10,333 nucleotides of DNA from an uncultured Anaerotruncus sp. Lineage in GTDB: Bacteria; Bacillota_A; Clostridia; Oscillospirales; CAG-272. A model generated the notes under the pieces. That model did not search any database. It was not told the DNA's origin and was given only the letters and a program-made list of their open reading frames with translations. The stretch is from positions 1 through 10,333 of the forward strand of contig CATYWI010000011.1 of NCBI GenBank assembly GCA_958414155.1, given 5' to 3'. Shown here piece by piece: positions 1 through 6,248 of the stretch. The first letter of the stretch is position 1; the number at the start of each line of letters is the position of its first letter. Both the position numbers and the translations under genes were made by a program.

Positions 1-37
1 TGCGTGATGATCTGCTTATTTCCGGTCTTCCGGTCCG

Positions 38-811
38 TCACTTGTTTTCGCTTGCGATAAGCTCCGCTATCGCGCCGACAGCCACTCTTATCGCCTTATC
101 GGTATCATGCGTCTCGGCGGCATCGGTATCAAGTCCGAGATTGGCGCGCTCCTGATTCCAGACTGTGAGGAACACCGAGCCGCATCTGACCCCAAGCGCC
201 GCGCCCACCGTGAATATTGCCGCCGACTCCATTTCGCTTGCAAGCACGCCGAGGCGCTTCCACGCCTCCCACTTTGCCATAAGCTCACCTGCTACGGGCA
301 TACGTGCGGGGCTGTGCTGACCGTAAAACGAGTCCTTGCACTGCACCACTCCCGCATGGTAGGTGTAGCCGAGCTTTTTAGCGGAGGCAATAAGGGCGAA
401 AAGCACGTCCGTGTCCGGTACAGCCGGGAATTCAATGGGTGCATATTCGCGTGAGGTCCCCTCCTGACGCACCGCGCCTGTGGCGATAACGCAGTCGCCC
501 GAGCACACCTTGGTGGATATCCCACCGCAGGTGCCAATACGTATGAATGTATGGACTCCGCAGGCGGCAAGTTCCTCCACCGCAATGGCTGCGGAGGGTC
601 CGCCTATACCGGTGGAGCACACCGACACGCGCTCTCCGGCGACAGTTCCGGTGTATATGTTGTACTCGCGGTTCTGCGTAACGTGATGAGGATCGTCAAA
701 ATACTTTGCTATCTTTTCGCATCTTCCGGGATCTCCGGGCAGGATGCAGTAGCCGCCGACATCTCCGGGACGGCAGTTTATATGATACTGAAGGTCATTG
801 GTTTTAAGCAT
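38..811 (-). CDS. udp: uridine phosphorylase
   Basis: This 257-residue protein catalyses reversible phosphorolysis of uridine to uracil and ribose-1-phosphate in pyrimidine salvage, in the cytoplasm. Visible family motifs are the phosphate-binding GDPGR (residues 26-30), STGIGGPS (67-74), RIGTCGG (91-97), the DSFYGQ segment (160-165) that lines the base pocket, and ASEMESAA (191-198), whose Glu-Met-Glu binds the ribose in NP-1 family phosphorylases. Length matches E. coli Udp (about 253). The Arg that follows the pocket Gln in E. coli is not at the same place, but the GQHSP form resembles Firmicutes uridine phosphorylases as I remember them. The ATG start has AAGGAGA about 9 bases upstream. 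It is monocistronic as far as can be seen, with its own promoter at 844-872, and is separated from the serpin operon by a terminator. Another nucleoside phosphorylase specificity is possible but less likely. Confidence 0.93.
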   Translation of the reverse strand: MLKTNDLQYHINCRPGDVGGYCILPGDPGRCEKIAKYFDDPHHVTQNREYNIYTGTVAGERVSVCSTGIGGPSAAIAVEELAACGVHTFIRIGTCGGISTKVCSGDCVIATGAVRQEGTSREYAPIEFPAVPDTDVLFALIASAKKLGYTYHAGVVQCKDSFYGQHSPARMPVAGELMAKWEAWKRLGVLASEMESAAIFTVGAALGVRCGSVFLTVWNQERANLGLDTDAAETHDTDKAIRVAVGAIAELIASENK

Positions 812-842
812 ATTCCGGTCTCCTTGAATCGTATTGTATCAT

Positions 843-857
843 TATTATGACATAATA
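843..857. promoter_or_regulatory. candidate operator over the udp -10 box
   Basis: The 15-base sequence TATTATGACATAATA is a perfect 7-1-7 inverted repeat that overlaps the -10 box of the udp promoter and part of its spacer. A repressor bound there would block the promoter. No regulator gene is nearby, and A/T-rich palindromes arise by chance, so this is only a candidate. Confidence 0.3.
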
Positions 858-872
858 CGGTGATCGTTTCAA
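844..872 (-). promoter_or_regulatory. sigma-A promoter of udp
   Basis: On the minus strand a -35 box TTGAAA (872-867) and a -10 box CATAAT (849-844) are separated by 17 bases, each one base off consensus. The predicted start is near 837, giving a leader of about 26 bases before the udp ATG. A palindrome overlaps the -10 box. Confidence 0.6.
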
Positions 873-894
873 GGCTTATTTGTGTATATTTGTT

Positions 895-942
895 AAAAGG
901 GTGTGTAAAAAACTCAAATTGAGTTCTCAACAGCACCCTTTT
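895..942 (-). terminator. terminator of the serpin operon (palindromic repeat copy 1)
   Basis: Outer arms AAAAGGGTG (895-903) and CACCCTTTT (934-942) pair perfectly. Inside them, read on the minus strand, ACTCAATTTGAGT is followed by an intact T6 run and ACAC. It begins 10 bases after the stop of the last serpin gene. On the plus strand the corresponding arm is degenerate (GAGTTCTCAAC in place of GAGTTTTTTAC), so termination is probably strongest for the serpin operon. It shares a core with 9276-9314 and 10262-10306. Confidence 0.75.
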
Positions 943-952
943 GACCTTTCTT

Positions 953-2185
953 TCAGCCGAGGTGAGAAACAACGCCGAGGAACAGCGGTATTCCGCTTTC
1001 GCTGTCCACTATCATGCATATGAACGGGCGGTCAAGAATGACCGTGCGGTCCTCCACGGGCATAGCAGCCGTGGCATCGGTTTCTACCCATGTTATCGCC
1101 GCGGCGCGGGTGCCGTGGCGGTCAAGCTCGATGAAGGTCTTGTGCCCGACCGACGAGCAGAAGGTCGGCGTGGCGGAAAGTCTGCTGAGATCGGCTTTTC
1201 CCGCATCGAACATATCACCGGCGCCGAGAGTCTTCAGCGCATATTCAAGGCGCACCGAATATTCAAAGCTGAACTCCGGGACCCCCGCGTCGGCGCCTCC
1301 GGTGCGGCTGTTCCACATATCGAGCCATGCGGAGCCGTCAAGCTGTCCCGCCGCTTCAAAGATATCGGCATTTTCATCCTTCGGCAGAAGACCGACAAAG
1401 CTGAACTTTCCGCCCTTGTATTTCTTGGCAAAGCCGCGGAAAGAATCGGACGAAAGGAAGCTCTCACCCTCGGAGCGCAGCATTTTGACCGCGCTCATGC
1501 TTCCGTCGCGATTACGGAAACTGTCGCCGCGGATATTGTTTTTTTCATATTTTTCATCCCACTCGGCATCAAAGCAGACGGCGTTTATGAGATACGTCAC
1601 GGCAGCGGCAGGTATGGAATCGATGATGTTTTTTATCATCCCGTCGGTGTTTTTTCCGCACCACGAATTTATATCCTTTACGGTCGTATTATCGAACGGA
1701 GCGGCAAACACATCTGCTCCGTACCAGTCGGCGTTCCTTTGCAGAAAGTCCGCATTGACCGGGAAGCCCTCGCGCACCCATACGGAATCCGCGATCGAAA
1801 GAGGGGTATCCTTTCCGCATATGCGGGAGTTCATAGCGTAAAGCCCGCGCGCGAGCGCATCGCTGTCCATGCCAAGAAGCGCTTCAAGCTCGGCGCGCGT
1901 GTTGCCCGCCGCACCCTCGGTAAACATTCCGAGGCACATAGCCACCGAATACGGCGAGATAAGCGAATTTCCGCCGTCCTTATCAAAGGTCTCGCCGAAC
2001 AGCCGGAAGGAAAACTCTGCCAACGCCCGGTAAAGCTCATCGCTCTCACTTCCCTGCTCTGTCGCAGTGCGCGAATATCCCGCCGACAGCTCTGCGGCGG
2101 CAACGCCGACGCATGAGGTAAGCGAAAAACACATTGCTACCGCCATCATCACCGCAACGGCGGCGACCGTCATTCTTTTTTTCAT
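953..2185 (-). CDS. lipoprotein serpin (serine protease inhibitor), distal copy
   Basis: A 410-residue serpin: a suicide inhibitor that a target protease cleaves in an exposed loop and is then trapped by. The N-terminus has a lipoprotein signal: KKR, a hydrophobic stretch, then lipobox LTSC with Cys25, so it should be anchored outside the membrane. The serpin core shows SLISPYSVAMCLGM early on, the NAVCFDAEW strand, LPKDENADIF, and the C-terminal serpin signature VILDRPFICMI followed by GIPLFLGVV. The hinge GTRAAAIT (residues 358-365) keeps Thr at P14 and small residues at P12-P10, as in inhibitory serpins, but has Arg at P13 where Glu is usual. Counting 17 residues from the hinge puts P1 near Thr372, though this loop is about four residues longer than in alpha-1-antitrypsin, so P1 is uncertain. 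AGGAGG precedes the ATG by 9 bases. It lies 28 bases after the other serpin and is clearly a diverged duplicate of it. Confidence 0.93.
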   Translation of the reverse strand: MKKRMTVAAVAVMMAVAMCFSLTSCVGVAAAELSAGYSRTATEQGSESDELYRALAEFSFRLFGETFDKDGGNSLISPYSVAMCLGMFTEGAAGNTRAELEALLGMDSDALARGLYAMNSRICGKDTPLSIADSVWVREGFPVNADFLQRNADWYGADVFAAPFDNTTVKDINSWCGKNTDGMIKNIIDSIPAAAVTYLINAVCFDAEWDEKYEKNNIRGDSFRNRDGSMSAVKMLRSEGESFLSSDSFRGFAKKYKGGKFSFVGLLPKDENADIFEAAGQLDGSAWLDMWNSRTGGADAGVPEFSFEYSVRLEYALKTLGAGDMFDAGKADLSRLSATPTFCSSVGHKTFIELDRHGTRAAAITWVETDATAAMPVEDRTVILDRPFICMIVDSESGIPLFLGVVSHLG

Positions 2186-2213
2186 TGTTGTGTTCCTCCT
2201 TTGGAATCGTATA

Positions 2214-3488
2214 TCATATATTTGTCACCACTCCGATGAACATCGGGATACCCGTGGCATCGTCCACTATCATAAAAACAAACGGGCGGTCAAACACGAG
2301 CCTGTGCACCGGTGTGTCATTCATACCGCCGCAGTAAGTAGCCCCGGTAACTGCGGCGGCGCGGGTGCCGTCGCGATCCACTTCGATATGCGTCTTATGC
2401 AACACGCTGTCGCACGCGCGCAGCAGCTCTGACGCGTCGCCGAAATCAGCCCGTGTGTAGTCAAACATATCGACCGCGCCGAGCGCCTTCAGCGCATCAT
2501 TGAGCTCTTCCCGACAGTCGAAGCTGAATTCCGGCAGTTTGACTTCTACCTTGCCGCCGCGATTTCCCCACAGCTCCGCCCAGCTTGATGCGTCAAGCGA
2601 ACGCGCGAATTTATATATGTCGGCGTTCCGGTTTTTCGGCATAATACCGACAAAGCTGAAGCCGGGCGCTCCGGCGGCGCTTTGGTACTTCTTCGCGAAG
2701 CCCGCCGCGGTGCGCGATGCCATGTATGTGTCCTCGGTCGAGGAAAGCATTTTAACAGCCGTCTTTGAGCCGTCGCGGTTGCGGAAGCTGCCGTCTGTGA
2801 TATTCTCATCCCCGTATTCCTCTGCCCATTCCGCGTCAAAGCATACGGCGTTCAGAAACAGGGCTATCATATAGTCGGGGTCCAGCCCATCGGAGAATTT
2901 TTCTATCATCCCGTCGGTCTTCTCCGACACCCATCTGTCTATATCGGCAAGGGTTGACTTGTCAAAATCCGTTGCAAAGATATCCGCGCCGTAGTTGTCG
3001 GCATTTGCCTGCAAAAATCCGGGCTTCAGCGTGATATCGCGGCGCAGCCACATTGAATTTGCCGAGGTAAAAACACCGCCGGCGCACAGGCGGTCGTACA
3101 CACCCGCCAGTGAGCGGTTCAGCGTGTCGATGTCCGCGCCGAGCATCGCCTCGATCTGGGCTTTTGTCTCGCCGCGTGCGCCGTTGGCGATCATGCCGAG
3201 GCAGCTCATGACCGAAAACGGCGAGATGAACAGATTTTCGCCCTCTCCGGTCAGCAATTTATCAAACAAGGCAAAAGAGAATTCGGAATAAATGTCCGCA
3301 AAGTCGGCATCGACCGTGCGGTCACCGAAGAACCCGCGCACATATCCGTCCGAAAGCGCGGAGGCGCGGAACACCGCGTTCGTATCCGACTGCGCGGTGC
3401 CGGACGGCGCCGCGCAGGAGCACAGCGATATGCCGATGACAAGCGCCGTAAATACCGCGAGCATTGATCTCAGCTTAATTTTTTTCAT
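2214..3488 (-). CDS. lipoprotein serpin (serine protease inhibitor), proximal copy
   Basis: A 424-residue serpin with a lipoprotein signal peptide (MKKIK, hydrophobic stretch, lipobox LCSC with Cys25), so it is predicted to be surface-anchored. Core motifs are LFISPFSVMSCLGM, LNAVCFDAEW, SFRNRDGSKTAVKML, LPEFSFD and the serpin signature LVFDRPFVFMI followed by GIPMFIGVV. The hinge GTRAAAVT (residues 374-381) has Thr at P14 and Ala at P12-P10, consistent with inhibition, with an unusual Arg at P13. The reactive loop differs completely from the downstream serpin: TGATYCGGMNDTP, with a Cys at residue 386 and P1 near Gly388 if the usual 17-residue spacing holds. The ATG has AAGGAGG about 9 bases upstream. 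It begins 27 bases after the anti-sigma gene, in the same operon. Gut clostridial serpins such as the Eubacterium siraeum siropins are reported to inhibit host serine proteases; whether this one does is inference. Confidence 0.93.
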   Translation of the reverse strand: MKKIKLRSMLAVFTALVIGISLCSCAAPSGTAQSDTNAVFRASALSDGYVRGFFGDRTVDADFADIYSEFSFALFDKLLTGEGENLFISPFSVMSCLGMIANGARGETKAQIEAMLGADIDTLNRSLAGVYDRLCAGGVFTSANSMWLRRDITLKPGFLQANADNYGADIFATDFDKSTLADIDRWVSEKTDGMIEKFSDGLDPDYMIALFLNAVCFDAEWAEEYGDENITDGSFRNRDGSKTAVKMLSSTEDTYMASRTAAGFAKKYQSAAGAPGFSFVGIMPKNRNADIYKFARSLDASSWAELWGNRGGKVEVKLPEFSFDCREELNDALKALGAVDMFDYTRADFGDASELLRACDSVLHKTHIEVDRDGTRAAAVTGATYCGGMNDTPVHRLVFDRPFVFMIVDDATGIPMFIGVVTNI

Positions 3489-3515
3489 ACCGTTTTTCCT
3501 CCTTGAGCTGTGATG

Positions 3516-4343
3516 TTATTTTGTTTTTTGATCCTTCCGGTCCCGCAGATCGATATTACGGAATTCGTCGGTATACATACTATCGGGCAGCTCGGGGCTG
3601 CCATAGGTTTTACGTTTACCGAGCGAGAAAGCAAGCTCATGACTGTCAAAGCCGTAAAAATACACCCACGTCCGAGGCAGTCCGCCCTCCGCGACGCACT
3701 CGCTGTCAAATTCGGAATAGTCTATATCGATGCTGTATGTTCCCGGCTCGGTCGGCAGCCTGTCGACTTTTTTGCCGTTCACGGTGAGCACTATCCCCTT
3801 TGTGGCCGCGAGATTGCCCACCGTAGCGGCGTTATCCTCTACGCGGGCAAAAACGAAGCGCAGCTCCGGCGCGCTCCGGTCGAGATGCAGTGTGAACGAG
3901 ACGGTCCGCCGCTTTGTATTGTCATAACCGCGGAACGCGATCCACCCTGTGTCGTTTATGATGCGATTGCCGACACCGTAGTGGTACTTGACGGAAAGAC
4001 TTTCCGCGCTGTCATACACGTCACCCGCTGCGTTCTCCCCGGCAATGCCCGTCATGCTTCCGTTATTTTTCCCTCCGTATTTATTATCCGGCGACCATGC
4101 ATCAGATCCGCGATCCATATTCTTACCGGTAAAGATCGTTACCGCAAAGATACCGACCGCAAGCACAAGGCACGTTGCGGCGGCAGACACCGCGACACGC
4201 AGCCTGCTCCATGTCCGTGTCCTGCCCGCGTGCAGTGCTGTACTGTCATCCGCCGCCTCTGCGATAAGATCGTCTCCTATGCCGCCGACCGCCCCAAGCA
4301 GTCCGACGGCTTTTATGTTTTTTTCGTTAGCATTGTGGTTCAA
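3516..4343 (-). CDS. one-pass membrane anti-sigma-factor-like protein
   Basis: A 275-residue protein with a cytoplasmic N-terminus (1-48), one membrane segment (about 50-71, VAVSAAATCLVLAVGIFAV) and an extracellular domain of about 200 residues. The N-terminal stretch LLGAVGGIGDDLIAEAAD (15-32) resembles the short motif of anti-sigma-like proteins next to ECF sigma genes in gut Clostridia. There is no HxxxCxxC zinc anti-sigma motif. The ectodomain is rich in beta-type segments (RTVSFTLHLD, GIVLTVNGKKVD, TYSIDIDYSEF) and I recognise no family in it. The start is TTG: it overlaps the sigma stop as TTGA, and AAGGAGGG lies 9 bases upstream inside the sigma gene; the ATG a few bases later is out of frame. 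Translational coupling to the sigma gene fits an anti-sigma role, and the two serpins follow directly. The function is inferred from topology and context, not shown by a domain match. Confidence 0.72.
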   Translation of the reverse strand: MNHNANEKNIKAVGLLGAVGGIGDDLIAEAADDSTALHAGRTRTWSRLRVAVSAAATCLVLAVGIFAVTIFTGKNMDRGSDAWSPDNKYGGKNNGSMTGIAGENAAGDVYDSAESLSVKYHYGVGNRIINDTGWIAFRGYDNTKRRTVSFTLHLDRSAPELRFVFARVEDNAATVGNLAATKGIVLTVNGKKVDRLPTEPGTYSIDIDYSEFDSECVAEGGLPRTWVYFYGFDSHELAFSLGKRKTYGSPELPDSMYTDEFRNIDLRDRKDQKTK

Positions 4344-4894
4344 AGGTAAAAACCCTCCTTTTCGAGAAAAGCCTTCAGCTTTTTTCGTGTGCGGAACAGT
4401 ATCTGTGAAACATTTGCCTCCCCCGTTCCGGTGAGCCTTGCGATTTCCCCTATGCCGTCGGCATAAAAGTAGCGGCGCACGAACATCACCCGCGCCGTGC
4501 GCGGCAATGTACGCAAAAAACCGTCTATCGCGCGGGACAGCCCGGCTGCATCGTATTCGGAAGCGCCGTCCCCCTCCGGGATGGCCTCAGCCAGCTCATC
4601 GGTAAGCGGCAATACGTCCGCCTGCCTTTTCTGCGCCGTGCGCCGCTCAAGCACACGGCACGCAAGATTGTGCGTTATGCGGCAGATATACGCCTGAAAA
4701 TTTTCCGGCTTTGTCGGCGGTATCGAATTCCATACCGCGAGGTATGTGTCGTTCACACATTCCTCGGCATCCTGCTCGTTGCCGGTTATTCTGAGCGCGA
4801 CAGACATGAGCATTCTGCCGTAGCGGCGTGCCACCTCGTCAAGTGCCGCCTCATCGCGTGCAAGAAAAAGCACTGTTATTGCTTTGTCATTCAA
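4340..4894 (-). CDS. ECF-type RNA polymerase sigma factor
   Basis: A 184-residue ECF sigma factor, directing RNA polymerase to a specific promoter set. Region 2 is recognisable by ALRITGNEQDAEECVNDTYL (residues 33-52) and the following AVWNSIPP, then FQAYICRITHNLACRVLERR. Region 4 is LRTLPRTARVMFVRRYFY with the helix-turn-helix GIGEIARLTGTGEANVSQIL (147-166) and a basic C-terminus. I chose the TTG at 4894, because AAGGAGG lies 7 bases upstream and region 2 then sits at the usual distance. The longer frame reaching back to 4978 has no comparable ribosome site and would make the family's normal N-terminus too long. The gene is first in the operon and overlaps its anti-sigma partner by four bases. 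It probably also controls its own operon, though the visible promoter is sigma-A type. Confidence 0.9.
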   Translation of the reverse strand: MNDKAITVLFLARDEAALDEVARRYGRMLMSVALRITGNEQDAEECVNDTYLAVWNSIPPTKPENFQAYICRITHNLACRVLERRTAQKRQADVLPLTDELAEAIPEGDGASEYDAAGLSRAIDGFLRTLPRTARVMFVRRYFYADGIGEIARLTGTGEANVSQILFRTRKKLKAFLEKEGFYL

Positions 4895-5118
4895 ATGTCC
4901 GCCTCCTTCCCGCATACCGCACACGCTGTACATTGTTAAAGCAAGGATATCCTTCAGCACATATGTACGGTTTTGCACGGCAATATTTCATCCGTGCGAT
5001 ATTTTTTTGCGTAAAAACTTTTTCGGTCGCCGCTTTGAATAATAAAGGACCATATGATATAATCATAAGTATGAAGACGCCGGGTACACGCCCGACATAT
5101 CGGAATACATCATTCCGC
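4895..5118 (-). other. long leader of the sigma/serpin operon
   Basis: From the predicted start near 5118 to the sigma TTG there are about 224 untranslated bases. The RNA would begin directly with the hairpin CGGAAT-N5-ATTCCG (5101-5117). A perfect palindrome AAGGATATCCTT lies at 4943-4954. On the opposite strand, TTGAAT (5035-5040), 17 bases and TGATATAAT (5055-5063) resemble an extended -10 promoter pointing toward the HAD gene. I see no coding gene and no known riboswitch here. Confidence 0.4.
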
Positions 5119-5124
5119 ATCTTC

Positions 5125-5153
5125 ATTATACTTGAACGGCGGCTGTGTGTCAA
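5125..5153 (-). promoter_or_regulatory. sigma-A promoter of the sigma/anti-sigma/serpin operon
   Basis: On the minus strand TTGACA (5153-5148) and TATAAT (5130-5125) are separated by exactly 17 bases, a perfect consensus. The start should be near 5118. It lies back to back with the HAD promoter, the two -35 boxes being 47 bases apart. Confidence 0.85.
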
Positions 5154-5200
5154 GCGCGCCCGCGCCTGCTTTTTTTCGCTCCGATTTTACAAAAAACGAC

Positions 5201-5229
5201 TTGACATTACCATGCACGGGATGTATAAT
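5201..5229 (+). promoter_or_regulatory. sigma-A promoter of the HAD phosphatase gene
   Basis: TTGACA (5201-5206), a 17-base spacer and TATAAT (5224-5229) match consensus exactly. The predicted start near 5236 gives a leader of about 45 bases ending in AAGGAGA and the TTG start. Confidence 0.88.
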
Positions 5230-5280
5230 GAATACCTTAATGCATACCGAAAAACGATATGAAATCAAGGAGATAACGCA

Positions 5281-6069
5281 TTGGAACAGCTTCTCGGCAA
5301 AAAAGGTTTTATATGTGACATGGACGGCGTGATATACCACGGGAACCGTCTTCTGCCCGGTGTCGGCAGATTTCTTGAGTGGCTCAAGGCGAAGGGAAAG
5401 AAATTTCTGTTTCTGACCAACTCAAGTCAGTATACTCCGCGCGAGCTGCAGCAGAAGCTGGGGCGCATGGGACTTGATGTCGATGAATCGCACTTCTACA
5501 CCAGTGCGCTCGCGACCGCGCGTTTTCTCAACAGTCAGGCGCCCGGATGCTCGGCGTTCGTTATGGGCGAGCACGGCATACAGAATGCGCTTTACGATGC
5601 CGGCATTACCTATAACGATGTAAATCCCGACTATGTTGTCGTAGGCGAGGACCGCGGATACAGTCTTGACTCGATAACAAAGGCAATACGTCTTGTAAAC
5701 GCCGGAGCCAAGCTGATAGGTACGAACTATGACCTGACAGGTCCCACAGAGGACGGCATAGCTCCCGCCTGCCGTGCGCTTCTCGCGCCGATAGAGCTTG
5801 CAACCGGAAAACAGGCGTACTACGTCGGCAAGCCCAACCCTCTCATGATGCGCACGGGACTCAAGCTCCTCGGCGTTCATTCGGAGGAGGCTGCGATCAT
5901 CGGCGACCGTATGGACACCGATATAGTTGCGGGGATCGAATCCGGACTTGACACCGTACTCGTGCTGTCCGGCGTCACTTCCCGCAGCGACTGCCTCAAC
6001 TTTCCATACCGCCCGCGTCTGATACTTGACGGAGTGGTCGACATAGCGGATGCGGCAGAGCACAAATAA
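5281..6069 (+). CDS. NagD-like HAD-superfamily (class IIA) sugar/nucleotide phosphatase
   Basis: A 262-residue cytosolic HAD hydrolase that removes phosphate from small phosphorylated metabolites by forming an aspartyl-phosphate. Motif I is DMDGV (residues 13-17; nucleophile Asp13, acid/base Asp15), motif II is TNSS (46-49), motif III is Lys184 in GKPNP, and motif IV is GDRMDTD (208-214). The large cap between motifs II and III and the KPNP signature place it in subclass IIA with NagD, AraL and p-nitrophenyl phosphatases. Length is normal for the group. The start is TTG at 5281, with AAGGAGA 8 bases upstream and a consensus promoter before it; no better in-frame start exists. It appears monocistronic and converges on a tRNA-Leu gene. 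The physiological substrate cannot be read from the sequence. Confidence 0.9.
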   Translation: MEQLLGKKGFICDMDGVIYHGNRLLPGVGRFLEWLKAKGKKFLFLTNSSQYTPRELQQKLGRMGLDVDESHFYTSALATARFLNSQAPGCSAFVMGEHGIQNALYDAGITYNDVNPDYVVVGEDRGYSLDSITKAIRLVNAGAKLIGTNYDLTGPTEDGIAPACRALLAPIELATGKQAYYVGKPNPLMMRTGLKLLGVHSEEAAIIGDRMDTDIVAGIESGLDTVLVLSGVTSRSDCLNFPYRPRLILDGVVDIADAAEHK

Positions 6070-6100
6070 AAAATGACCGCCGCGAAATACGCGGCAGCCA
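6062..6100 (-). terminator. intrinsic terminator, minus strand, overlapping the HAD stop codon
   Basis: On the minus strand TGGCTGCCGCG (6100-6090) and CGCGGCGGTCA (6084-6074) form an 11-bp stem, with two G-U pairs and a TATTT loop, followed at once by TTTTTTATTT. It ends transcription coming from the tRNA side. On the plus strand the stem is weaker (A-C mismatches) and lacks a prompt T run, so it is a poor terminator for the HAD gene. Confidence 0.7.
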
Positions 6101-6142
6101 CCAAACACTTTTATATCTTCATAACTCATAAGATAAGGGACT

Positions 6143-6182
6143 TTGAACCTCGGATCCGCAAAGCGGATCCCGGAAGGTTCAA
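6143..6182. repeat. imperfect hairpin with T-arm-like outer arms
   Basis: Outer arms TTGAACCT (6143-6150) and AGGTTCAA (6175-6182) and inner arms GGATCCGC (6152-6159) and GCGGATCC (6163-6170) pair around an AAA loop, with a 1-versus-4 base internal loop. No T run follows on either strand, so it is not a normal terminator. The outer arms resemble the T-arm of the adjacent tRNA-Leu (GAAGGTTCAAG). Confidence 0.6.
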
Positions 6183-6199
6183 GGTGAAATCACTCTGAT

Positions 6200-6248
6200 C
6201 AAATGTTTATAGGGTCATGCCCTATGGACATGACCCTATAAACATTTG
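6200..6248. repeat. 20-bp perfect inverted repeat abutting the tRNA-Leu CCA end
   Basis: Positions 6200-6219 and 6229-6248 are perfect reverse complements around a 9-base loop, and the right arm includes two bases of the tRNA's encoded CCA. The loop region carries a further CCCTAT that can pair with ATAGGG in the left arm, so a smaller alternative hairpin is possible. Neither strand has a T run after the stem, which argues against a simple terminator. Confidence 0.8.

Noticed and set aside
1..37. Short direct repeat ACCGGAA downstream of udp at the left edge.
   Set aside because: Too short, and cut by the window edge, to support a gene, site or terminator.
941..2116. Long plus-strand open frame (391 codons) opposite the distal serpin gene.
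   Set aside because: It is antisense to a gene with clear serpin motifs. Its predicted protein is rich in Arg/Ala/His and has no recognisable domain, as expected of a shadow frame in G+C-rich codons; no ribosome site or promoter precedes it.
3510..4349. Plus-strand open frame (279 codons) covering the anti-sigma gene.
   Set aside because: It mirrors the anti-sigma gene and is Cys/Arg-rich without motifs. The minus frame has a membrane segment, a ribosome site and an operon context.
5422..6129. Minus-strand open frame (235 codons) opposite the HAD phosphatase gene.
   Set aside because: The plus frame carries all four HAD motifs in order with a consensus promoter. The antisense frame has no family resemblance.
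6200..6248. The 20-bp inverted repeat as a simple intrinsic terminator for tRNA-Leu or the HAD gene.
   Set aside because: Neither strand has a T run after the stem, while a proper stem plus T6 exists at 6062-6100 on the tRNA strand.
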